This document shows, piece after piece, positions 1 to 6,564 of a DNA stretch of 64,000 nucleotides. This stretch comes from an uncultured Muribaculaceae bacterium. Lineage in GTDB: Bacteria > Bacteroidota > Bacteroidia > Bacteroidales > Muribaculaceae. Position numbers and translations under genes: made by a program. Each line of letters opens with the position of its first letter. Position 1 is the first letter of the stretch. The stretch covers positions 1 to 64,000 of the forward strand of contig CANQWS010000009.1 in assembly GCA_947627615.1 (NCBI GenBank). Direction: 5' to 3'. Below the pieces are notes generated by a model, which searched no databases, was not told the DNA's origin, and saw nothing but the letters and a program-made list of their open reading frames with translations.

Positions 1-452
1 GGCGACAACATTTCGCTTGTAATCAATTGCATCTGGGATAATGATGGCACTGACGTTCCCATCAACGTTACTTTCAATGGCTCTGTAAAAAAAGAGACTC
101 CCACTGTTGTTGAAACCAAGACTTTCTATGGCACACTTGAAGTAAAACTTGACGGAGGATCTACAGATACGATGGAAAACACTCCCGTTATGCTTGACAA
201 GATGAGCGACGGCACCTACACTCTTCGCCTCGAAAATTTTGGCGGTCAGGAAGGAGCCAACATCACTGTTGAGAACATTACCCTCACCGGCGACCAGCTC
301 AAAGGCTCTGCCCCCAACATAAACATTATGGGACTCACTGCCTCGGCAGAAGTCACCGGCACATACGACGGCGGCGACAACATTTCGCTTGTAATCAATT
401 GCATCTGGGATAATGATGGCACTGACGTTCCCATCAACGTTACTTTCAACGG
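1..452 (+). repeat. Near-identical 80-bp direct repeat, 372-bp period
   Basis: Bases 1-80 recur at 373-452 with only one mismatch that I can see (third position of the final FNG codon). The offset of 372 bp is exactly 124 codons, one calycin module. The third module (about 600-870) is clearly diverged at DNA level, so the first two modules look like a recent in-frame duplication. Confidence 0.85.
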
Positions 453-1410
453 ATCAACTACCAAACCCGGTCCTACAGTTGTAGAGACAAAAAAATTCTA
501 CGGAACCTCTTCGTTCAAACTCGGTGATAACGACGCTCAGACTTTCGAATTCCGGACTGTTGAAATCGACAAAATGAGCGATGACACATACACCGTGCGC
601 TTCGGCAAGTTTGGCGTTTCAGACGATTATCCCAATGGCCTTGCCAAAGTTGAAATCTCATGTGTTACACTCACTGAAACCCAGCTTAAAGGCTCCGGCA
701 ATATCATAATGCAAGTTTCAGGTGGAAGTGAGGCAACCATCGCATCTGAACTTACAGGTACATTTACTGAAAGCGCATTAACCATCAACTGTTCCGGTAA
801 CTATGAGCTCATACCCTGTGTGATGTCTCTGCCGCTTACCATCACATTCAACGGCTCGACAACCAAACCCACTCCCACCGTTGTCAAGACAACTAAGTTT
901 GAAGGTATTGGAACCTACAGATTTTCATTCAATCCTGAAATGCAGACTTATGAAAATACCGTTGTTGAGCTTGACCTGATGAGCGATGATAGTTATAATA
1001 TCCGACTTGACAAATTTGGCGCTACAGAAGATGAACCTGATGGAATCGCCTCTATTTCCATAACGGACGTAATTCTCAACGGCACAGAACTTAAATCTCC
1101 GGAGTTCACATTCACCTTAAATGATGGCTTCGATACAGAGATGAAAGGCACTCTCATAGGAACATACGAAGGCGGAAACCTCAGCTTTAGCATTGACATA
1201 CCGAATCCCGATGCTCCTGATTACTCTGCCGTCGCTAAGTTCAAGGGCAAGCTTGCTGCTATCGGCGACATCGACGCAGATATTGACAACAGCGAAGCTC
1301 CGGTTGAATACTACAACCTCCAGGGTGTGCGCTGCAACCCCGACAACCTCACCCCCGGCATCTACATACGCCGTCAGGGCAAGGATGTCAGCAAGATTCT
1401 TGTAAGATAA
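1..1410 (+). CDS. Calycin-like repeat surface protein with C-terminal sorting-type module, 5' end outside window
   Basis: The frame is open from base 1, so the true start lies upstream; the first internal ATG is at 172. The visible 469 residues hold one partial and three full repeats of about 115-125 aa. Each repeat opens with a TVVxTxxFxG strand and ends with (V/I)TFNGS, the pattern of the Bacteroidetes calycin-like (lipocalin-related beta-barrel) domain. The last ~50 residues (APVEYYNLQG ... PGIYI.RQGK ... KILVR) form a separate module shared almost word for word with the protein at 6565-9321. It resembles the type A sorting domain of the type IX secretion system. Secreted or surface-anchored location is inferred from that tail and from SprA at 26650. 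No catalytic residues are recognised, so a binding or structural role is likely, with ligand unknown. Family call is good; function is not known. Confidence 0.8.
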   Translation, partial: GDNISLVINCIWDNDGTDVPINVTFNGSVKKETPTVVETKTFYGTLEVKLDGGSTDTMENTPVMLDKMSDGTYTLRLENFGGQEGANITVENITLTGDQLKGSAPNINIMGLTASAEVTGTYDGGDNISLVINCIWDNDGTDVPINVTFNGSTTKPGPTVVETKKFYGTSSFKLGDNDAQTFEFRTVEIDKMSDDTYTVRFGKFGVSDDYPNGLAKVEISCVTLTETQLKGSGNIIMQVSGGSEATIASELTGTFTESALTINCSGNYELIPCVMSLPLTITFNGSTTKPTPTVVKTTKFEGIGTYRFSFNPEMQTYENTVVELDLMSDDSYNIRLDKFGATEDEPDGIASISITDVILNGTELKSPEFTFTLNDGFDTEMKGTLIGTYEGGNLSFSIDIPNPDAPDYSAVAKFKGKLAAIGDIDADIDNSEAPVEYYNLQGVRCNPDNLTPGIYIRRQGKDVSKILVR

Positions 1411-1435
1411 AGGATTCAAGAATATACCCTCATGA

Positions 1436-1466
1436 AGGCCGCGCCGATTGGTGCGGCTTTCTTTTT
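1436..1466 (+). terminator. Rho-independent terminator after calycin gene
   Basis: An 8-bp stem, GCCGCGCC with GGTGCGGC (one G-U pair), loop GATT, is followed by TTTCTTTTT. It lies 25 nt after the stop codon of the calycin-repeat gene. Confidence 0.85.
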
Positions 1467-1509
1467 GCAGGACATCGGAAAGAAACAGGGCGAAGCAGCT
1501 GGTTTTATA

Positions 1510-1541
1510 TTTGTGTTTTTCAGTCTGTTTGTGTAACTTTG
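1510..1541 (+). promoter_or_regulatory. Bacteroidetes-type promoter for structured RNA / WG operon
   Basis: TTTG at 1510-1513 and TAACTTTG at 1534-1541 are 20 nt apart, matching the Bacteroidetes -33/-7 consensus (TTTG, 19-21 nt, TAnnTTTG). Transcription should begin near 1548. It is the only good promoter I see ahead of the WG lipoprotein operon. Confidence 0.75.
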
Positions 1542-1547
1542 CAGGGT

Positions 1548-1694
1548 AAGAGGTTGGTGAAAACAACCGTGAGAACCGGAGTCCGTTCCGAAGCGATGGA
1601 TTTCGAGATAGGTCGAGGGAGCAATACTCCGTTATTGTGACTGAGATTCAGCACGAAAGGCATCCGGACGAACGGATGATGACGGCCGTTTTTA
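1548..1694 (+). ncRNA. Candidate structured small RNA or regulatory leader
   Basis: No convincing protein is encoded between the promoter at 1510-1541 and the WG gene at 1829. The first ~150 nt are rich in pairing: GGTTG/CAACC near 1551-1567; GGAGT with ACTCC; a GTG-CTGA/TCAG-CAC hairpin near 1637-1654; CATCCG/CGGATG near 1661-1678; and a long-range TCCGTTC (1582-1588) with GAACGGA (1670-1676). AACGG/CCGTT followed by four T near 1671-1694 could be a weak terminator. It does not match the riboswitch cores I know (cobalamin, TPP, SAM, ykkC) or tmRNA, RNase P or SRP RNA. Either an independent small RNA or a 280-nt 5' leader of the WG operon fits. Confidence 0.4.
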
Positions 1695-1828
1695 CAATTT
1701 CGACAAAGAGAGAATAGAAAATTTGATATTATCAATACGAACCGACACAGCCCGCCCGGATGCCTTTCCGGCCAAGAAACCCATCCTTTACGGCCTCAGA
1801 TTCGTTATTAAACAACCTGCTAAGGATA

Positions 1829-3007
1829 ATGACACGTTTTCACATATTTGCCGCGGCTTTGACCATGCTTCTGTTAGGGTCGTGTTCCGGACGCCATCTT
1901 GACGTTGCCGCCCTGCCCTGCGCCACGGATTCAACCCACTCGGCCTTCATAGACGCGAAAGGCAACATAACCCCTCTGAATCTCGCGAGCCAGACCATAA
2001 GCCCTCTGGTCAACGGATTTTTCAATGCCATAACACCTGACGGAGTGACCGTCTACAGGATGCGCGGCGGTGAAGCCGAGGCGGTGGAAGGTCTGTCGGG
2101 GCTGCTCTCGGCGGGATATTTTTCAGAGGGTCTGATTCCGGTGTGCAAGCCGGGCCATCACATACAGCTCGTGGACAAGGACGGCGATTCACACGCCACC
2201 CTCGAGATACCTGACGGAGAAGTGACATCGTGCTCTCAGATCATCACCGAAGGGTTGCTGACAATCACCACCGACAAGGGGCTTCAGGGACTGGTGAACA
2301 CCTACGGAGAGATTGTGGTGAAGCCAATCTACGCTTCACTGGGGCCGGTGAGCGACGGAAAGATGATAGCGATGTCAGATGTGGAACGCGGTCAGGAAAT
2401 GACCCAGAGCTTTTCGGTCATAGACAAGACCGGATTCGAGCTATACAGATTTCAGGACGATGTTGTGCCGGTGTGCAACAATCTGGTCGGCGACAAGGCT
2501 GTGGTCAGGGCGCCGACGGGATTTGCCGTGACCGATATTACCGATGCCTCGTGCGAGCTCGTCAGACTGCCTGCCGAGGTGACCGGAATAGACGAGGCCC
2601 TTGACGGCGTGATTGTCTACCGCACAGCCACGGGGCTCAAGGGACTGCTCGACATCAACGGTCAGGCGCTGCTTGCTCCGGAGTACCGTCAGCTGCGCAT
2701 AGGCCCCAAAGGAACGGTTCTCGCCAACAAAAACAACCAATGGATGATTCTCCGCACCGACGGAACGGTGGTGAAACAGTTCGTGGGACTCACGATGCTT
2801 TCGCTGGCTCCCCGTCTGGCCTACGACAGCGGATTCTATTATGTGGGACACACCCACGAAGGATACATGCTGATTGACATGGAGGGAAATCCCATAAACA
2901 GCACACCCATATATTATATTGACAACGCACGCCTCAGACTGGGCAACGTCACTACCGATTATCCTACAAAGACCAACACGATAGAGCTGCCGCTGGGCGA
3001 TGAATAA
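1829..3007 (+). CDS. WG-repeat lipoprotein, copy 1
   Basis: I chose the ATG at 1829 (392 aa) rather than an in-frame ATG at 1760: it has AAGGA just upstream and starts the signal peptide MTRFHIFAAALTMLLLGSC, with lipobox LGSC. The mature part is built of WG (beta-tandem) repeats: G-L-(Q/K)-G-L-(V/L)-(N/D) followed by G and then P-x-Y/F units, for example GLQGLVNTYGEIVVKPIY and GLKGLLDINGQALLAPEY. An N-terminal block (LVNGFF, VEGLSGL, SEGLIPVCK) is shared with the next two genes. It is the first gene of a tight three-gene operon (9-nt gap to the next). An exported lipid anchor is clear. WG repeats are thought to be protein-interaction scaffolds; the actual partner is unknown. Confidence 0.8.
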   Translation: MTRFHIFAAALTMLLLGSCSGRHLDVAALPCATDSTHSAFIDAKGNITPLNLASQTISPLVNGFFNAITPDGVTVYRMRGGEAEAVEGLSGLLSAGYFSEGLIPVCKPGHHIQLVDKDGDSHATLEIPDGEVTSCSQIITEGLLTITTDKGLQGLVNTYGEIVVKPIYASLGPVSDGKMIAMSDVERGQEMTQSFSVIDKTGFELYRFQDDVVPVCNNLVGDKAVVRAPTGFAVTDITDASCELVRLPAEVTGIDEALDGVIVYRTATGLKGLLDINGQALLAPEYRQLRIGPKGTVLANKNNQWMILRTDGTVVKQFVGLTMLSLAPRLAYDSGFYYVGHTHEGYMLIDMEGNPINSTPIYYIDNARLRLGNVTTDYPTKTNTIELPLGDE

Positions 3008-3016
3008 GCCAAGGCC

Positions 3017-4765
3017 ATGAAACGGATATCTCTAATATCGGCGGCACTGCTGACTCTACCGTCATTGATTCAGTGCACAACGGCCGGAAACGGGGCGGCA
3101 AGCCGTCCGGAGGTATGCTATGACTCGCTCGGACCCATAGTGGCTTCATATCTGCCGGCACGCGAGGCCGACAGCATCGACCGGTGGGGTCTCGTCAGGC
3201 CTGACGGCACGATGCTTTTCAGCGACCGGTTCGACAGCCGGCCCTCGGCCGCGGTCAACGGATATTTCTCGGTTTCAGGCCCCGACGGCATCAGCGTGTG
3301 GCATGCGTCGGCGGAGCCCTCGCCCGTAGAGGGGCTTTCGGGACTGCGTCAGGCCGGAGCCATGTCGGGAGGACTCATGCCGGTGTGCCGCAAAGGGCGG
3401 AGGATAGAGATTGTTGACGGCGAAGGCACCGTAAGGATGGAACTTACGTCGATTGACGGCCGCGAGATTGTGACCGCGGCGCCCTATTTCATCGACGGGC
3501 TCCTTAACGTGCTGACTCAGGACGGCCTGTGGGGAACGCTCAACACCACGGGCGAAATGGTTCTGGAACCGGTCTACAGCTATGAGCCTAATTTCAACGA
3601 GCGGATATCGCCGCTGACCCGGCAGATAGAGACAATGGCGGACAGCAACACAGTCCGTACGGAACTGCGTCACTATCTGGTGAACAGCAACGGTCGCATA
3701 ATCTTCACATTTCCAGAAGGATACGAACCGGAGGGAACAGTACGCGGCGGAAGAATAGCCGTCAGGGACCCGCAGGGGCGGATAGCCATGCTCGACACCG
3801 ACGGCAACATCACCCCGTTGCCTGACGCCGCGGTGAAAGCCGCGGAATATGACCGGGACTATACCGTTTGGACCGATTCCGAGGGGCTGTACGGCCTTTG
3901 CGACGCCCGCGGCAACGTGCTGATTTCGCCGCAGTTCAGAATGCTCGCACTGGCTCCCGGCAACAGGATGCTTGCCGAAGCGGGCAACGACGCGTTCATG
4001 CTGACCGACAGCGTCGGAGCGGCAAGACTGAGATTCAACGGGTTCGAGCGCGTGACCTGCTTTGACCGCCCCGCGCCCGGCATTGTCAGTCCGTTCGGGT
4101 TCATCGGCGACGGTTTTGCAGGAAAAATGCTTCTCGACGCCGCAGGACACCGCCAGGGGCCGGGCACATTCAGGGACATAGATACACGAGTGACCCTTCT
4201 CGACGACGGATATGTGCACACGGACTTTTTCAACTCGCAGGCCGCCGTCCACGCCATAATCTCACGCCTGACGGACCGGGGCTGGGGCCGGGCATCAGTA
4301 GGTGAAATGATGGCCCCGCTGGCGGAGGCTCTCGATGAAAAGACCGCCTCGGCCACCTCCCTGAAAATAGAATCGGACACCCTGTATATGCTGAATCTCG
4401 CGGCCACGGCCTACAGCGACCGCCCCGTGGCACTCGATTCGATAGCCTCCGGCGAACGGATTTTCCGGCCCAATCCGGAATCCGTGGTTTCATACATCAA
4501 AGTGGAGGCTGCGGCGCCTACGGCATGTTTCCCCGTCATGGTCCAGCATCTGGGCTCGGAACTGGTGCCGCGCGGCTACCGCGCGGAGAAAATCCGCGAC
4601 GGATATGCCGTGTACAGATCTCCGGCAGCAATGGTGATCATCACCCCGCGCAAAGGCCTCAAGGGACTGAATCTTTTCATCATGGACCGCAGTTTCTATG
4701 AAAGCGCCGGTCAGGACATCATTTCCGACGGCGAAAAAACATATCTCAGACACATACAGTCATGA
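3017..4765 (+). CDS. WG-repeat lipoprotein, copy 2, with extra C-terminal domain
   Basis: 582 aa, starting MKRISLISAALLTLPSLIQC, where the Cys at 20 is the likely lipidated residue (lipobox LIQC, less canonical). It shares with its neighbours RWGLV near the N-terminus, then SAAVNGYFS, VEGLSGL and GGLMPVC, followed by GLWGTLNTTGEMVLEPVY and GLYGLCDARGNVLISPQF WG units. Unlike them it continues for about 190 residues past the repeats; that tail (HAIISRLTDRG ... LGSELVPRGY ... AMVIITPRKG) matches nothing I recognise. The stop overlaps the next start (ATGA), so translation is probably coupled. It is likely a periplasmic or surface lipoprotein. Confidence 0.8.
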   Translation: MKRISLISAALLTLPSLIQCTTAGNGAASRPEVCYDSLGPIVASYLPAREADSIDRWGLVRPDGTMLFSDRFDSRPSAAVNGYFSVSGPDGISVWHASAEPSPVEGLSGLRQAGAMSGGLMPVCRKGRRIEIVDGEGTVRMELTSIDGREIVTAAPYFIDGLLNVLTQDGLWGTLNTTGEMVLEPVYSYEPNFNERISPLTRQIETMADSNTVRTELRHYLVNSNGRIIFTFPEGYEPEGTVRGGRIAVRDPQGRIAMLDTDGNITPLPDAAVKAAEYDRDYTVWTDSEGLYGLCDARGNVLISPQFRMLALAPGNRMLAEAGNDAFMLTDSVGAARLRFNGFERVTCFDRPAPGIVSPFGFIGDGFAGKMLLDAAGHRQGPGTFRDIDTRVTLLDDGYVHTDFFNSQAAVHAIISRLTDRGWGRASVGEMMAPLAEALDEKTASATSLKIESDTLYMLNLAATAYSDRPVALDSIASGERIFRPNPESVVSYIKVEAAAPTACFPVMVQHLGSELVPRGYRAEKIRDGYAVYRSPAAMVIITPRKGLKGLNLFIMDRSFYESAGQDIISDGEKTYLRHIQS

Positions 4766-6009
4766 AAAGCGCCATCCGTCTGTTAGCCATGCTTCCGCTG
4801 CTGCTGTCAATGTCATGCGGCAAAGGCCGGCCCGAAGCCGAAGCGATTTCCGAACGTCTCGAACAATCCGACGGCTGGGGACTGGTCGACAGTCACGGCC
4901 GGCTGATAGCCGATGCCGAATTCAAAAGCATGCCGTCAGCAGCAGTCAACGGATATTTCTCAGCGGCCGACAGCAACGGAAAAGTCAGCGTTTACCGCCT
5001 TTATGACCGGCAGGCGCCGGTAAAGGGGCTGACCGGACTTGATGCCGCCGGATATATGGTAGGCGGGCTTATTCCGGTGGTCAAGGAGGGAAAGATGTAT
5101 GTTTCGGACGTTTTCGGGAGGATGCGCTTCGCCATAGACCGGATAGGCGACAAGCCGGCTGTCACATGCCGCGGGGCATATTCCTCGGGATTGCTCGGAG
5201 TGGCAGCCGACGACGGGCTGTGGGGCGCCGTTGACAGGGAAGGAAAAACCGCAGTGGCACCTATATATTACAGCGACCTCGAATTCTCGGCGAAAGGAAT
5301 AGCGCTTGCCACGCGCTCCACGGGAAATGAAAAATACGTGTACTCGTTCATTGACACACGCGGAAAAGAGCTTTACCGGTTCCCGGCCAATATGTTTCCG
5401 TCATCCTATATAATAAAGGAGGGAATGATAAGCTATGTGACCTCAGCCGGGCGTCGCGGCCTTGTGGACTGTAAAGGCCGGATTATAACGCTGCCGCCGT
5501 CAGTCAGGGAAATCCACGATTTCAGCAGCCACCATGTGATTTATGCCGACAGTCTCGGATTCTACGGCCTGATGACCACGGACGGCAATGTCAGACTCAG
5601 AGCTCGCTACCGTTCTCTTGACTTTGGCTGCGAGGGAGAACTCATAGCCGGCACAGGAACCGGATTCCGCCTGATTGACTACAGCGGCAAACAGATAGCC
5701 AACCTGGGCAATGCCGACGAGGTCAGATATATAGGTTCTGGTGCGGGAAGCGTTCTCGAAAGCCGTTTCTGCTATGCGCTGCGCCGAAATTCGTTCTACG
5801 CGCTTTATGACAGAGCCGGAGCGCGCAGCTCGGCCGAAGATTTTGAATCGCTTGACATCTACGGAATCACCGACGATTACCCGGGAAAGCTGTCAATTCT
5901 GCCCGAAACTGCAACAGAACCGTACGAACTTGAAGCCGATTCGACGGCAACGGACAGAGATTCCATCATTGTACCAAACGCACTAATACTTGGCCATAAC
6001 GGCCTATAA
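4762..6009 (+). CDS. WG-repeat lipoprotein, copy 3
   Basis: 415 aa beginning MKSAIRLLAMLPLLLSMSC, with lipobox SMSC; the start overlaps the previous stop by 4 nt. Motifs in order: GWGLVDSHGRLIADAEF, SAAVNGYFSAAD, VKGLTGLDAAGY, GGLIPVVKEG, GLWGAVDREGKTAVAPIY, and further degenerate WG units up to about residue 330. The C-terminal stretch is short and polar. It is a paralogue of the two upstream genes, closest to them in the first ~140 residues, so the operon grew by gene duplication followed by divergence. Function is unknown; the shared head domain suggests the three act at the same site. Confidence 0.8.
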   Translation: MKSAIRLLAMLPLLLSMSCGKGRPEAEAISERLEQSDGWGLVDSHGRLIADAEFKSMPSAAVNGYFSAADSNGKVSVYRLYDRQAPVKGLTGLDAAGYMVGGLIPVVKEGKMYVSDVFGRMRFAIDRIGDKPAVTCRGAYSSGLLGVAADDGLWGAVDREGKTAVAPIYYSDLEFSAKGIALATRSTGNEKYVYSFIDTRGKELYRFPANMFPSSYIIKEGMISYVTSAGRRGLVDCKGRIITLPPSVREIHDFSSHHVIYADSLGFYGLMTTDGNVRLRARYRSLDFGCEGELIAGTGTGFRLIDYSGKQIANLGNADEVRYIGSGAGSVLESRFCYALRRNSFYALYDRAGARSSAEDFESLDIYGITDDYPGKLSILPETATEPYELEADSTATDRDSIIVPNALILGHNGL

Positions 6010-6094
6010 TGTTAAAATAAGCCCGTGCGGAATATCAATAATTCACAAGAATTAACAGAAAAATACTCCCCCACAAAAAATATTCTAATTTTTA

Positions 6095-6125
6095 TTTGCA
6101 GAATAAAAAAAAGGTAGTACCTTTG
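6095..6125 (+). promoter_or_regulatory. Consensus Bacteroidetes promoter for small lipoprotein
   Basis: TTTG at 6095-6098 and TACCTTTG at 6118-6125 are separated by 19 nt in an AT-rich tract. The predicted start near 6132 leaves a ~45-nt leader to the ATG at 6177. This is one of the best promoter matches in the window. Confidence 0.85.
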
Positions 6126-6176
6126 TATCGTTTTTGAAGCTAAAAAAATTGTTTTATTATTTAATCAAAAAAGAAA

Positions 6177-6368
6177 ATGAAAAAGTTAGTTTTATTACTT
6201 GCTGTTGTATTTAGCGCTTCTCTGTTCTCTTGCGGTGGCGAAAAGAAAGCTGAGGCTGCTCAGGCTGATTCTGTAGCTGCTGACACTGTAGCTGCTGAGC
6301 AGGTTGACACTACCGCTTGCGATTCAGTTCCTTGCGATTCAGTTAAGGCTGACAGCGTAAAAGCCTAA
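6177..6368 (+). CDS. Tiny acidic low-complexity lipoprotein (63 aa)
   Basis: The protein starts MKKLVLLLAVVFSASLFSC, a clean lipoprotein signal with lipobox LFSC. It leaves a ~45-residue mature part made almost only of A, D, S, V, K, T and E in a repeating pattern (ADSVAADTVAAEQVDTTACDSVPCDSVKADSVKA in outline, with ADSV/CDSV units recurring). Two further cysteines sit in the CDSV units and could form a disulfide. Its own strong promoter and terminator make it a monocistronic, probably highly expressed gene. The codon use (GCT, GAC, GTA) differs from the GC-rich neighbours, as in abundant small proteins. Similar short DSV-rich lipoproteins occur in Bacteroidales, but no function is known to me. 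Confidence 0.75.
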   Translation: MKKLVLLLAVVFSASLFSCGGEKKAEAAQADSVAADTVAAEQVDTTACDSVPCDSVKADSVKA

Positions 6369-6399
6369 GGAAGCTCTTTACAGCAACCACAGTACAAAA

Positions 6400-6440
6400 G
6401 GGTCGGTTCCCATTAAACGGAATTGGCTCTTTTCTTTTTG
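6400..6440 (+). terminator. Terminator of small lipoprotein gene
   Basis: GGGTCGGTTCC pairs with GGAATTGGCTC over 11 positions, using several G-U pairs, around the loop CATTAAAC; TTTTCTTTTT follows. It lies 32 nt after the stop codon. Confidence 0.8.
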
Positions 6441-6484
6441 TGCCTGATTTTTCAGATTTAGGAAGAATAATTTAGGTTACAGAC

Positions 6485-6515
6485 ATTGGAATCCGGATAT
6501 TTTTCCTTAAATTTG
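6485..6515 (+). promoter_or_regulatory. Promoter for 918-aa secreted protein
   Basis: ATTG at 6485-6488 and TAAATTTG at 6508-6515, spacer 19 nt. It lies just ahead of the start codon at 6565 and after the preceding terminator. Confidence 0.65.
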
Positions 6516-6564
6516 GACATTCAACGTTAACCTTACCATAACCAACCATTAAAATCAAAACTAT

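Noticed and set aside
1548-1694. Cobalamin or other known riboswitch
   Set aside because: I looked for the conserved cores of cobalamin, TPP, SAM and ykkC switches and did not find them; left as an unnamed structured RNA.
3275-4252. 325-codon open frame antisense to WG gene 2
   Set aside because: Opposite strand of a clear lipoprotein gene, no signal peptide or motif.
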